Source: Sophora flavescens (lineage: Eukaryota > Streptophyta > Magnoliopsida > Fabales > Fabaceae). Taken from it: 64,000 nt of DNA. Shown here in pieces: positions 1 through 11,577 of this stretch. The stretch spans positions 215,242,103-215,306,102 of the forward strand of contig CM061063.1 of NCBI GenBank assembly GCA_030762895.1. Reading direction: 5' to 3'. Each line of letters begins with the position of its first letter. The stretch's first letter is position 1. The translations under genes were made by a program, and so were the position numbers. Under the pieces are notes generated by a model. It was given only the letters and a program-made list of their open reading frames with translations. It ran no database searches and had not been told where the DNA came from.

Positions 1-40
1 CAATATGATAAAGAAATATGAGGTGAAATCACACTCATCA
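1..40 (-). mobile_element. End of an LTR, cut by the window edge
   Basis: Read on the minus strand, these 40 bases begin TGATGAGTGTGATTTCACC and match the start of the LTR found at 2406 on the plus strand, with a few differences. The terminal TGAT lies at position 40 and the LTR continues out of the window to the left. This implies a second, inverted copy of the same gypsy-type family adjoining the one at 375-3856. Whether it is a solo LTR or part of a full element cannot be seen. Confidence 0.5.
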
Positions 41-374
41 CCCGCCCCGCCCCATTTAATAAAAATCTACTTTTACTTTTATCTCTTTCTGAAGTAAATT
101 ACTAAACTTTTACTCTCACATCGAAAGAACCTTATTTGATGAAAGTGTCAAAGTATCATGTTTCTAACAATGTGACTTTGGTAACACGAGCATCAAGGAA
201 GCATCCAACAAAAAGGATCTATTTGTTGATATTTTGTAACATCCAATTTTGGATCTATTTGGTGACACGAGATCAATTGGTGGCTTTTAGGTAATATATT
301 TGTTGATACTTTCGCTTAGAAAAAAAAAGTAACATTTCCCCCACTCACATAAATTTAGTTTCAAAGAAAACTAT
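41..374. other. Short AT-rich spacer, nothing recognised
   Basis: No open reading frame with family resemblance and no RNA gene is visible. The sequence lies between the inverted LTR end at 1-40 and the gypsy 3' region. It may belong to either element. Confidence 0.4.
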
Positions 375-837
375 TTAACTTTGGGTCAAAAAAAAGTAAC
401 TCCGAAGCTTTGCATAACGAATGATGCACCCAGTGGTGATGAAGTTAGAGTTGCTCATCATGTGGAAACAAAACTTCTGCCGGGAGGGAGTAAGGCCATG
501 AAACTCAGTGAAAAGAGCAAAGCGAAAGCACAATTGGCCATATGAGCAAAATCGGCTCTTTGAAGGCCTTCCGTGGAAGAGAAGTGTTCTTGCACTTCTA
601 GGCCCAGCCGACCCCGGTAGATTGAAATAAGTATGGTCAAGCTTAAGACCGAAAATAAGCGCTTCTTGGGAGGCAACCCAAGTTTTCTTTCCCTTTTCCA
701 TTTGTTTTAAAATTTTGTTTTTGAATAATTTGAGAAGATAAGAAAAGAAAGATCACTAATTGATGGATTTGCCAAGTATTTTCAGGTTATGAAGGAAGGA
801 ATAGCAAAAAGGCAAGGACAAATAAAGTCAGAAGTCA

Positions 838-1005
838 TCACGCCCAGGCCATGACGGTGGTCACGGCCGTGATTAGCTATCTAGAGAAGATCAGAAAGGA
901 TCATGGCCCAGCCGTGATATCCACCACGAGCGTGATGAGAAGGACCCTGAAGACCAGAATTGATCACGGCCTAGCCGTGATGAGCATCACGGCCGTGACA
1001 CATTT
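838..1005. repeat. Palindromic TCACGGCC/GGCCGTGA repeats, first block
   Basis: At least three degenerate units occur here. Each combines an imperfect palindrome of the form ATCACGGCCTAGCCGTGAT with a compact one, ATCACGGCCGTGAC. The GC-rich units stand out from an AT-rich background. They lie in the 3' untranslated part of the gypsy element. The same motif recurs in its LTR. Confidence 0.7.
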
Positions 1006-2405
1006 TCCACATCTCTTTGACTGACATGTGAGTCGGCACCCGCTACCACCTCGGTGAGTTGTTCCATTTTTCTCCTCTCTCCGACTTGATTATTTACATT
1101 GGGGACAATGTAAGTTTTTAAGCTTGGGGTAGGGGTATTTTTGCAATTTTTTGCATTTTTGCATTTTTCATGTTGCATTCATATAGGCATAGTTTTGCAT
1201 TATCACATGATTAGATTGCCCCTTGCTTAGATTATGCATCCAATTGTGAGAACTTGGTGCCAAATAAATTGAGATAGTGAATTTTTTAACCCAATTTTTT
1301 ATTCCTGTGATAAGGCTAAAAATAAAAATGCTTGAGATGATCTTTTGATAGTTGATAATTAGCATGTGGTTCCTTAGATTTGTGTTTCTCATTGATTTTA
1401 AACTACTAAATGTGAGATTTTTGAGCCTAAAAGGGGTACTCACTAAATCTACCCCATTCTTTGTGATTGAGTGTTTTATTCCTCTTGGATTGTATTCTCT
1501 AGAACTTGACTTGAAACCGTTTTGAAATTTAAAATTTTTTTAAAACATTTTTGAAAATGATTGAGGCACTAGGTATCTTTCCGGCCTTCTGAGCTTTAAT
1601 TGATTGAATGCTACCCCTTAGTTGCCCAATTTTGAGCCTAAAAGAATAAAATACATTTATTGGTACCTTGAATTATTTTGAGGAATGATGCTTGGTATGG
1701 CACCTTTTAAAGTATTGCAAAAAGGGTAAAAAGGTAGTTTGAAAAATAAAATTTTGGGATGAGAAAGCTAGAAAAATATTTCTCTTGAATTGAAAATCTC
1801 CCCTTCTCCAAATAAATAAAATGAAATAAGTAAATGAAAAAAAAATGGAGAAGGGGATGATAAAAAGAAAGTGAGAAATAATAAAATAAAAGTAAAAAGA
1901 ATGAAAGAAAGGTGGAAAAATGAACTAAGCCCAAAAAGGTATCTTAGAAGGTTGTCATGCTTTGCAATGTTTGATATTTTGTTTAGCCTTCTTGAATTTT
2001 CTCTTTTCTTGATTTCCCCACCTAACAATTAAACCCATGGCCCCATTACAACCAAAATAAAATACCTCTTGATCCTTATGTGTTTTCATTAATAAAGTAG
2101 AGATTTGGTTAATAATCAAGCTTACGGTAGAATACCTTCCTTGAGGAAATTGAGCGAATTGTCATATACCCTTAAACACTTAAGTGAGGTGAGAAGAGTG
2201 CCCGAATTAGTGAGAGACATGAATTTAGAGAACCTAAGCTTCTACTTGGACTTGAAATTGATTGTCTCTTGGGTATTTATTGAATATGCCTGTTACTTGG
2301 ATTAGTTGCTTGGGTTCTTGGTTCACTATCCATGCTCTGATTATTTATATCTTCTGGCCTTGATGATTGCTTGAGGACAAGCAAAGTCTTAAGCTTGGGG
2401 TAGTT

Positions 2406-3856
2406 TGATTAGTGTGATTTCACCTCACATTTATTTATCATATTGCATGCATTTTCATATAGTTTAGGCATATTTAATCTGATTTTGGTTAGTTTTTACC
2501 TTGGAACGGGTAAGGCGGTTTTGTGGTGTTGTTGTGCAGGAATTAAGGATCAAAATGCTCAAGATTAGCCATGATGGAGCTTGCATGAAGATGGGGCTTG
2601 AAAAGTGAAGAAAATGAGCCAAACAGAGCCGATCACGACCTAGCCGTGATGACCATCACGGCCTAGCCGTGATGATTATCACGGCCATGATCGAGCAAAA
2701 CTGAAAAGAAAGAAGGCTAAAGTCAGAACTGGTCACGGCCAGCCCGTGATGTCCATCACGGCCGTGACATGTCAGCTGAACCAGACCCTCACAGGCAGAA
2801 CCGATCACGGCCTAGCCGTGATGGTGATCACGACCGTGACAGACCAATCAGTGAAGCAACGCCCAAGGCAGAATCCGTCACGGCCTGGCCGTGATGACCA
2901 TCACGGTCGTGACACGCAATATTTGGATCTGAAGAAACTGATTTGATCTGAATTTGTGTTTGATTGGGATTCAAACTTCCCTAATCTATAAATATGGCAA
3001 TCAGGCAGAGACTTTAAAAAAAAAGACTTTTGGGCTGCGACTCTTAGGAAAATTTTTTAGGATCTCTCTTCTTCTCCTTCTTCTCTTCTCTTATTTTTTT
3101 ATTTTATGTTATTTGTAATCAAGCTTGTCGTCACCATGGCAATGCTTGAGTAGTAGTTTTATTTCTAGGGATTGGGGCTATGCCCAAGATCTGTTTTTAT
3201 GTTATAAATTGATGTTTTATCTTTGTTAATTTCGATTTTGCTTTAGATCCGATTTCTATTATTTTAATTACTCGTAAATTCGGTGGCCACTTATTTGCGT
3301 GTCGTAGATATTCTAAGGAGGAACCTAGTGGTGAACTTTGGTATCAGATCTATAGAATCAGACTTAGGACTTAAATCACGAGAGTTAGAAGTGATCCTTC
3401 GAGGATTAACGAATTGTCACGAAACTTAAAGGGTTCAATCTAAATCCGACTACCACGAGAGTAGGGGTTGGTTTAATTGGGCACGGTTTTTGTAACCCGA
3501 GAGGGAGCATTAACTATTTGAGGATAAATTCGCCTTCAAAGCAATTTTGATAATTAACAAGGGGTAGTCAATTTAGTAACGTAAACAATCTTGTTGGTAA
3601 CCCAATTCATAGGAACCCCTTTAGATATGAAAAATCACAAATTGATTTACTTTCTGTTTTACTTGATTGCATTCCTTATCTGATTTTCTAAGTTATCTCT
3701 TATTTCAAAAATCAAAACCTTTTCAAAATCTCTTTTTTTATATAGTCCAGTTTAATCGATTTGATAATTAGTTGTGATTTGAGATCACGGTCTCTGTGGG
3801 ATCGATATCTTTTTATTACTTGACGACGAATCCGGTACACTTGCCGGAACGCATCA
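2406..3856 (+). repeat. LTR of the gypsy element (TGAT...ATCA)
   Basis: The proposed LTR starts TGATTAGTGTG directly after the polypurine-like stretch and ends ...GGAACGCATCA. The ends therefore form the short inverted repeat TGAT/ATCA, with TG...CA termini. Its last part (GTGGGATCGATATC, then CGGTACACTTGCCGGAACG) resembles the 3' end of Athila/Tat LTRs. It contains a block of paired palindromes at 2628-2918. The matching 5' LTR lies outside the window or is lost. Confidence 0.6.
2628..2918. repeat. Palindromic TCACGGCC/GGCCGTGA repeats, second block, inside the LTR
   Basis: Four double units, spaced roughly 40 to 90 bases apart, repeat the pattern TCACGGCC-TAG-CCGTGATG, then about CC, then ATCACGGCCGTGAC. 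Several copies carry single-base changes. Each can fold into two adjacent hairpins in single-stranded form. Confidence 0.7.
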
Positions 3857-6800
3857 CATCACTTAATAATTTTTATTAAAGCAAACTAGTCATGCAAAAA
3901 CATCACTGTAGTGGCAGTCATCCCAACTAGGTTGGCACCAAAGTCATTACCAATAACTTAATTACTTTAAATAACATTTTATATTATTATTGAATTAATT
4001 TTTGAAAAACTAACGCCTGTGAAATTTTTTACAGTTCCGCCCTTACCGTCACTCATTGACTCATCTTTCACCGAAAATATTATTAAAATAATATTCTTCC
4101 ACTTTTCTTCAACTTTCCACAATTTAATCACCTTGATTAAATCTTTAAGCTTATTTAGATTTTATCTTCAAATTAAATTGAACACTGACCACTGTCAGGT
4201 TTCTCAATCCATCACTCAACAACAGATAATTTCACTACAACACAGTATAGCATACATCACAATTATTGCATGCATCACAGATTATAACTTTTAAAATAAA
4301 ATTATAACCACAAAAATTAAATCACTCACATCAAAATACATAAACAAATTAAACAATAATTAACTTAAAAACCACAGAAAACCACAGCAGATAAAATACA
4401 CACAATATTAAGATATCATATGACTATCTTAAACTCCCCAGGTAAAGTCCCCTTACCTCTTGAAGTTACAGATTTCCTCAGTAAATTTCTTCTCGGAATC
4501 CTGATTCCTTCATGAAACTCACAACGACAAACAATACTTGTCATTCACAACAAATTAAATCCAAATCAACAAATGAAACAAGAAAATCCATCTAATCCCT
4601 ATGGCTAAGTTTCGGTCTTCATAGGTTAATTAGGCCAGGGATGTTAAAATTTCACAATCTTTTGGATCAATGATCCTTAGTCATTAGAAAGACTAAAACA
4701 ATAGTCATGAATCAAAAATTGAAATAAAAACTTCCTAACACTAAAAGATAGGGTTTCGGCCATCATCAAAAAATTAGGCTAGGAATTTGATTTGGTTTTT
4801 AATCTCTTGGATTCGGTAATCATAGGCATTAGAGAGATGAAATCAAGTGTTAAATCATAGAAATTGAAACAAACTCATCTAGTCTCTCTAAGACCTAGAT
4901 TCGGCCCACTATGGAAGAATATGAAAGAAATTTTCTCTTGATTCATGCTCTTGGATCATGAATATAAAGATCATAGTGAGTTCATAGAAATTGGTTTCAT
5001 GTCAAATTAATTTTTCTACAATTTTCTAGAATTGTTTGAAGAAAAACCCTAGAAATGGAAACATGATGTTCCTGACATGAAATGAATGAAAATAAATTGA
5101 AGAAGAATACAACATGATCATGATAGATGAGGGTTTACCTTTTGTTGATTGAAGAAATGAAGAGAATGATCAAAACAAGCTTAGTTAAAAATGGAAGCTT
5201 TTGGGACAGCTTTGTGGATGTGGTGGTTTTATGAGTGTATCTCACGATCTACTCATCTAAAAATTACAAACTTTGGCTTGTCGGAAAGGTAAGGAGGAAG
5301 AGGCACAACTTTAAAGTCGAAGTTTTTGTTTGATTCAGATCAGAACAGGGGCGTAAAGGGCATTCTTTCCGCTGTTCTCGTGTGATGCTGAGGATTTTGA
5401 GCTATTTTGGTAATTTGGGTATATCTCTCAATATACTTATCCGTTTTTTATGTTCTTTAACTAGTTGGAAATAAGGGAGGAAGAGGAACAACTTTCATGT
5501 AGAAAGTTTTCCAAGTTTCAGAACAGAAGAGGGTCAGAGTTTTGGTATGGTTTCAGTGAGTCAATGGAGCTTTTCTTAGTTTCTCTTTGTGTTCTTGATG
5601 AATGATGAAGAGAAAATGGTCTAGTGTGGGGGAATAATGGCTGGCGTACAAACAAGGGAGGAGAATAGAATAAACAAAAGAAATTTTGTGTTAAATGAAA
5701 TCAAAAGATAGTGTGTGGTAGAGAAATGAGCCATGTAGTCTTGTTAAATTTGTTGTTGAAGTGAAAAATGAACACATGGTTAAAAGTGATGAAGGGTGGG
5801 CAGCTTTGGAGCCTTAGAAAATGTGTGGATGAAGGTGTTTAGGAGGTGTGATCGTGTTACACACCACAGATAAGAAAGGAGATATTTTAGTTTGAATCAT
5901 GGTTGATTTAATCATGGTCACGGTTAAGTTAAAAAAATAATATATTATCACTTAGATATTTTTAATGAATCATCATGATAAGGTGAAGCCAAATGGATGG
6001 ATGACCAATGGTGAAGGTGGCTGGTCGAATTTATAGATAATAGAAGGATAAAATTATCAAAACACTTGTTGGACATCAAAGGAATTCACTAAAAGATCAA
6101 ATTGTATTTTGTATAGAGAATGTGAAGAAATGAAAAATAAAATGAAAGGAGTGAGTGGTGATGGCTGCCATGTGGTTAACCAAGTAAGGAGAACATATTT
6201 TTGTTGCTCATCATGGTTGGCTAACCTTGGTTGAAGTTAACTAATTCTCGGTTAGGTTAAGGTCCAAAATATCTAGATATTTGTGGTTGTCATCATGACA
6301 ATTGAGTGACCATGAATGGAGGAGAAAATTATGTGGTTGAGATGATGCTGAGGAGGTGTGGCCGGTTGTGCACCACAAGGAGGAAAGAGAAGCAAATTTG
6401 ATGATGTCTTATCTAGTTTACAAAGTAACACAATAGAGTTTTAGTGTTTTTGGAGCAAAATGTGTTAAATGATGAAGATGAGATAAATGAACTAAGTGTG
6501 GTTAATGGAGATGGGATGGAGTCGTGTGGGGGAGGGCTTTTTGGTCCAAAATTTTTTATGGCAAGCCTTGCAATTCTCATGAAAAACCAAGGGTATTTTG
6601 GTCATTTCACCACCAAAATATCCTAAGGCATTTATGTGCCGTTATGACCATTATGACTCGGATAGGATCGCCATAAATGCTCGTCACCTTAGTCACATCA
6701 GTCACCTCAGCTCCGTATCTGGCTCCGTCGTTTACCCGACTTATGTTTTCTGCTAGTTATTTTGAAGTTTTCGCCCGTATAAAATAAAATATTTTATTTT

Positions 6801-7087
6801 CATGAGAAAATTTTCAAAAAGATCTATATCGTTTCAAATACGATATAAACCTTAACCGTTTCGTTCACGAGTTGCAATTAGGTTTTTTGATCAGTGAACT
6901 TTTATTGTCAGTGAAAACGCAGATCGGATTTGTCTAAATTTTCAACCAAAAATATCCATGTAACCTTATAATAATAAGTATAACATGAAAATGACCTTAG
7001 TTTATTCAAAATCATTTTCTAAGTCTCGGATAAAAATATATGTATTTATTACTGATATTTAGAAACGGTAAAAATCGGGGTGTTACA
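3857..7087. other. Repetitive non-coding region, probably LTR-retrotransposon derived
   Basis: No coding region is supported. The right end, read on the minus strand from 7087, begins TGTAACACCCCGATTTTTAC, a common start of plant LTRs. The adjacent text is typical of LTR sequence, but I could not find the matching end or a target duplication. Two similar stretches occur near 5835-5880 and 6350-6390 (AGGAGGTGTG followed by CACCACA), so the region contains diverged internal repeats. Confidence 0.4.
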
Positions 7088-7337
7088 AGGTGAATTTGAT
7101 TTGAAAATAAATAAGGGACTGGACAACACAAAATCAACTATTCCATGTTTGATTTAAAAAATGGTAGAAAGGACAAGGAAAAAAGACGACAAAGGACAAC
7201 AAAAAAACTCAAATTCTTGTTATTTACCAAACCATGTGACAACTTTTCGTAACATGGACAAATTATCTAAAAGACAAAAACATCCTTCATTATGTAATAA
7301 TTGCTCTCTCTCTCTCTATAAATTATACAATACAGTA

Positions 7338-7351
7338 TTATATATAATACA

Positions 7352-7392
<41 letters not shown>
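7338..7392. repeat. (TA)n microsatellite
   Basis: A run of alternating T and A interrupts an AT-rich intergenic stretch. Similar TA runs occur near 17436-17466, 22004-22040 and 61727-61768. Confidence 0.9.
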
Positions 7393-7393
<1 letters not shown>

Positions 7394-8184
7394 CATATTA
7401 TAAAATATATTATATATTTTCAAATATTAAATATATACACAAAGGGTATCACAATTAATTTAATATTATTTTGTTTGTGCTGTCCGTTATCTACAAAATA
7501 ATGTACATGATAAAGAGTTGTCCCACGACTCAAGAGTTTGAACCGAGTTATCCTGCTTGTCCTGTGTTTCAATGCATATCAAACGCACCCTAAATGTATT
7601 AGAGATTATGATTTTTGACTTTTCAATTTATTTACAGGAGATGAAGGAGAAATTTATTTGCCGATATTTTGATCTATTCATGAATATCAACCTCCTTTGA
7701 ATGTGTTTGGGAAAGCTGAAAAAAATAGATTAAGCTGATAATCGATTATATGTATAATTGATGTTTTTGTTTGGGTATGTTTGCAAAAAAGTAATTTTAA
7801 GATAATCTATTTCGTTTGTGTGGTGTAAAAAAACCACTTTTATATAGTAAAATATGAAAAAGCGGTATGAAACTCTTTGTATAAATTTAATAATATTTGT
7901 TTAAAAGTTACTTTTATAGGAGTAAATAGGAAAGAAAGTTTTGAGAATGAAAAATAATCAAATCACAACCATCTTAAGTAAAAAAAAACTAGACGGTATT
8001 AAACAGTTTTTTTCTTCAAAAAACACTTTTCTTTAAATTTAAACAAAGTATCGAATATATTAGATTATTTTAAAAATAATTTTTTGGAATAAAATATCTA
8101 CAGTCTAAATAAATAATCATCCCCAAACATGGTAGAACTTCTAAACACGCATTGCCCCGCCCGCCCCAGCCGACCCTTGCAATT
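7393..8184. other. Intergenic AT-rich sequence upstream of DNA2
   Basis: No gene or RNA is seen. Composition is AT-rich with poly-A tracts near 7980-8000. It passes into the GC-richer promoter segment at about 8150. Confidence 0.5.
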
Positions 8185-8404
8185 CCCAATTGGGCCGAAG
8201 ATCCATTCTTTTTGGACCATGAAGCCCAATGTTGTTTGCGCGGGAAAACGAAACTACTTAGCAAAAACCTTGTAAATGTTTTTCTCTCTCTCTCTCTCTA
8301 ACTCTCTCCCACTCTTCATCACCACTGGTACAAAAACCAGTACTTGAAGAAGAAGCAGGTGAAGATCGATCGATGCAGTGAAACCCTAGAACGCAATTCG
8401 AAAA
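8185..8404 (+). promoter_or_regulatory. DNA2 promoter/5' UTR: E2F site, two site II motifs, telo-box
   Basis: Four known plant motifs sit close together. Site II (TGGGCY) occurs at 8191-8196 and, reversed, as AGCCCA at 8223-8228. GCGGGAAA at 8240-8247 is the reverse of TTTCCCGC, a perfect E2F consensus (TTTSSCGC). The telo-box AAACCCTAG lies at 8381-8389. A CT-rich run at 8281-8300 is typical of plant 5' UTRs. E2F plus site II and telo-box elements are the usual control set of replication genes such as PCNA, so S-phase expression is inferred. A two-codon uORF lies at 8373-8381. The transcription start is not defined by the sequence. Confidence 0.7.
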
Positions 8405-11400
8405 ATGCCTCCAAAGAAAAAGTCCAACGTTTCTTCTTCATCTAATAAGAAACCTAATCCTCAACCTTCAAAGTTCGGCATTCAGCATTTCTTCGATCGC
8501 CACACCGCTTCTCAGAAGCTGCAGCAAACCAACAACGCAAACCCTAACTCTTCCGATTCCAAATCTGTCGCCACTTTTAGGGTTCCGGCCTCGCAGGAGA
8601 TTCCAGATGTTGCTCCAAAAGAATCGGATTCCGTTCCTGTCTTAGCTGGAAAAGATGATTGTCAGAGTGCCGGAGCCGATGCGCCGCGGCAGGTTTCGCA
8701 CTCTGCGGTGCAAAAACCTAACGACGGCGGTTGTAGTAATAATGGTAATAATGACAACAACAACAACAATGTTACTCCGCCGGACGGTGTGGTGTTGCCG
8801 GGGACTAATCATGCCGTGGCAGAGAGTCTCGCTGAGGTGTCACCGGAGATGTCGAAGTCTGTGTCGCTTAAACGCTTCAAATTTTCACCTGGAATGGTAA
8901 GCACTTTTTTTTTCCATTTTTTTTTTGCAAACAGCTTCAAATTTTCAATTTTTATTGACCCATAATTTGGACTGAAAATGAATAACATGGTCAATCTGCA
9001 AGGCCGAGCTAGAAGATTTTCATTGAGAAGGTTGTGTCCAGTCAACGATTTTATTTATTTTTTATTTTTGTAAAAAAGAATACATGTTAAAAACTTGACT
9101 TTCTAAAATTGTGGGTAGACATAGCTCTTTCACGTGTTGAGAATTTCAAATGTGGGTAAGGTGTGGATAAAGAAGTCTCATGTTGTAAAGAACCTGACAA
9201 ATTGGAGGCTATAAAAGTAGAGACTCGTAGACTCGTTACCTTAAGTTTTTGGGTCAAGACGTGGTGTCAAGTACTTAAGCCCACGTATGTGGTTCTTCAC
9301 TTAGCCCATGGAAGAATATCTCCATCACAAGGCGCTGCCCCTGTCAATTAGGATGAGTAGTCCCTAGTCAGTGCACAGATTTGGGCCATTTAGGAGTTTT
9401 CTGGTATAAATGTAACCAATTTAATTTCCCCATTTTTGTAGTGCTTAAACCACTTGTTTAAAATCATGCTGCTAAGCATATTTTTAATCAAATTTTCGTA
9501 ATGTTTTTTTAATTTTGTTTTGTTTTTAGCCTGAAATTCCTAATGTTAGTCTCTGTTGTGGTAAGTATTGGGTAGGTGTAATTCAGTATGGTTATTTATG
9601 CATTTGTATTATTTGTTTTTCCTTCCTTCGCATCTTTCCTAAATTACTTTTGCGGACATATATTTTGAGGATAGTTTATAAAGCAAAGCCAAGATGATGG
9701 GATTGATGAGGTTACATGGAAGATATCTCCGATGAATGAAAGACTCCAATCAGTTTCGAAACACATGCCTGCAATAGTTAAAGCATTGGCTGACTCTTCG
9801 AGAATCAACTTGTTGCCAATTCGCAGCTGCTCAAAAGATAAGGCAAGTTTTTTAGGAGCATTTCCATTTAATTTGATACTTATCAGTGAATGAGATTGTG
9901 GTATAACAATGCATTATGCATGATACAGGCTTCTCTTGACAAAGATGGAAAGGTTGGAAAGTTGCTTACTTCGCCAACTCCCAAGGTTTCTAGAAGAGCT
10001 CTGGTGTCAATGAGTAAATTAGGATTGAAAAGGATAAACCCAGATCGTGACCTGGATTCTAATGTCAATGCAACTACTGTGAGTAGCTCTGGAGAAGCCG
10101 GTGGACAGAGTCCCTTCAGAACTCCACCATCTTTGTCTTATTGCTCTGATAAGGTCATTTATCTTATTTTATTGGTCCTTACTACCTGCTAAATCTTCCA
10201 TTGGATTACCACTATTTGTTTTGTAAAAAAATGGAAACTTAGTGTTCATTTTCCTTGGTTGAGTTGGTTTCCTAATTTTCCGCAACTCTTTGAAATTTGG
10301 TTTCCATTTCTCATATATCAAATGGTGTGTTTGAGTGTCTTCTTTGTTTTATGTTGCATTTATAGATGCAGCTTGTCAAGGATCTTGAACACAGTGGACC
10401 ATCTGACCAGCTTTATTTAAGGCATCACAAAAAGGTTTGGTCTCCCGGTTTATTTCTGTGATAGCAATTCCTTCAGATCCAGCTGAATTACTGAGAGGTC
10501 CACTTTAAATAATAACACATCTTATTGCTAATTTGCAATTTGCTTCACCTTCAAGGCACAAGGACCTGAGATTTCCTGTCATATTCTTTTTAGTAAAATA
10601 GATATAAAAGAAACAGTTGGATTGGGCAGGAGATGAAAATGACATAACTGTGGAATAGAAGTGATGTAGCATTGATATAACATGAGTGGAACCCAAGGCA
10701 AAAAGATGGCATCCTAAACCATGCATAGACAGGAAAAATGGAATTTGAAACTATGTAGTATCACAGTAATCAGCATCTATTATCCGTCACTTTAGCAAAT
10801 GTTTGTGCGTTTATGATATGTAAGTTCTAACTTGTCAATCTTTCGTTGCTATAGTTGTACTGAAAACTACTGTTTATATCAGCACTATATACCAGTTAAA
10901 TGGAATATGTTTTCCATATAGTTTTCAAGGAAAGGATCCTGCTGAACCATTGCCACACTGTTTTTATTCCAATAAAGGAGACTTGTGACCTATTAATTGT
11001 CAATAAGATGGTTAATTCAGCAGTTTCACCATAGGAGGAAGCCACATGTTAATATGACTGTTTATTTCTGTAGGCATTGCTTGAACTGTTAGATCAAGTT
11101 GAAGATGCCATTGCTGTTGACGATGCTACTGTTTGTAATAAAGGCACTTATTCTTTTAAATCTCTAGATGGAATTGCTAATAAGCTCCCCGTCAGAGCCA
11201 CAGCCAATCATGCAGTAGAAAGGACAAATTCACAAATATCTAAGGAGGTCGTTGGTGTGTCCTCCAACTCTAATTATTTGGTTTTGGAGGTATGTTTTTG
11301 CTATCATGCTCTGTTTTACTAGTTATTTGGTTGACAAAAAATAAATTCTCATAGGCTTACTGCTATTTACTTTCTACTTTAGGTGTCTGAAAAACGTAGG

Positions 11401-11577
11401 CTTGCTGATTCTTCTGCTGCTCAATGCCAATACAAGGTCTAGTAAGGCTCATTGCTTCAACTACTTATCGCTTCAAAGAATCTGGGAAATGTTTTTGTTG
11501 ATCCACTGCTTGCAGGTGCTTCGTTTACTAAATGAACAAACTGGAGAAGAGCGGGCTGTAAACTTGTGGGATGAGTG
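8405..11577 (+). CDS. DNA2: DNA2 exons 1-7: N-terminal region with PIP-like box
   Basis: Residues 1 to about 428. The start ATG opens MPPKKK, a basic stretch that could help nuclear import. Residues 23-30 read KFGIQHFF. This has the hydrophobic and paired aromatic positions of a PCNA-interacting (PIP) box, with K in place of the first Q. The rest of exon 1 is of low complexity, with an asparagine run near residues 114-125, and looks disordered. Exon 2 begins FIKQSQDDG directly after exon 1, in phase 0. The intron after exon 2 has a GC donor (AAG|GCAAGT at 9843). Exon 7 ends in phase 2 within a Trp codon, before the 4.8-kb intron 7. This part is poorly conserved in the family, apart from short motifs. 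Confidence 0.85.

Larger units (their letters stand above)
375..3856 (+). mobile_element. 3' part of a Ty3/gypsy element (Athila/Tat type) with its LTR
   Basis: No coding domain is left, but several non-coding hallmarks of the Athila/Tat group occur in order. GCGCTTCTTGGGAGGCAACC (about 659-678) is the motif seen downstream of pol in this group. GGGGACAATGTAAG followed by AAGCTTGGGGTAG lies near 1100-1135, and GAGGACAAGCAAAG followed by AAGCTTGGGGTAG, a polypurine-like site, lies just before 2406. A long LTR follows. The assignment rests on these motifs as known from the group, not on protein similarity. The left boundary is approximate. Confidence 0.6.

Noticed and set aside
1707..2028. Minus-strand frames rich in Phe, Leu and Ser
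   Set aside because: They arise from A-rich/T-rich low-complexity DNA.
2105..2305. 66-residue open frame in the gypsy 3' region
   Set aside because: No family motif, and it lies in sequence explained by the non-coding 3' part of the element.
2628..2918. Regular GC-rich repeats resembling a CRISPR array
   Set aside because: Units are palindromic and degenerate, spacers are not unique, and the context is a plant LTR.
7338..7392. TA run as a possible origin or matrix attachment site
   Set aside because: A simple microsatellite is sufficient; no other signal supports it.
9530..9560. Possible extra small exon CCTGAAATTCC... before a good GTAAGT donor
   Set aside because: Its 31-base length breaks the frame into exon 2. 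Exon 1 joins exon 2 directly in frame with family-like sequence. A 15-base version ending before GTTAGT would keep frame but is less likely.
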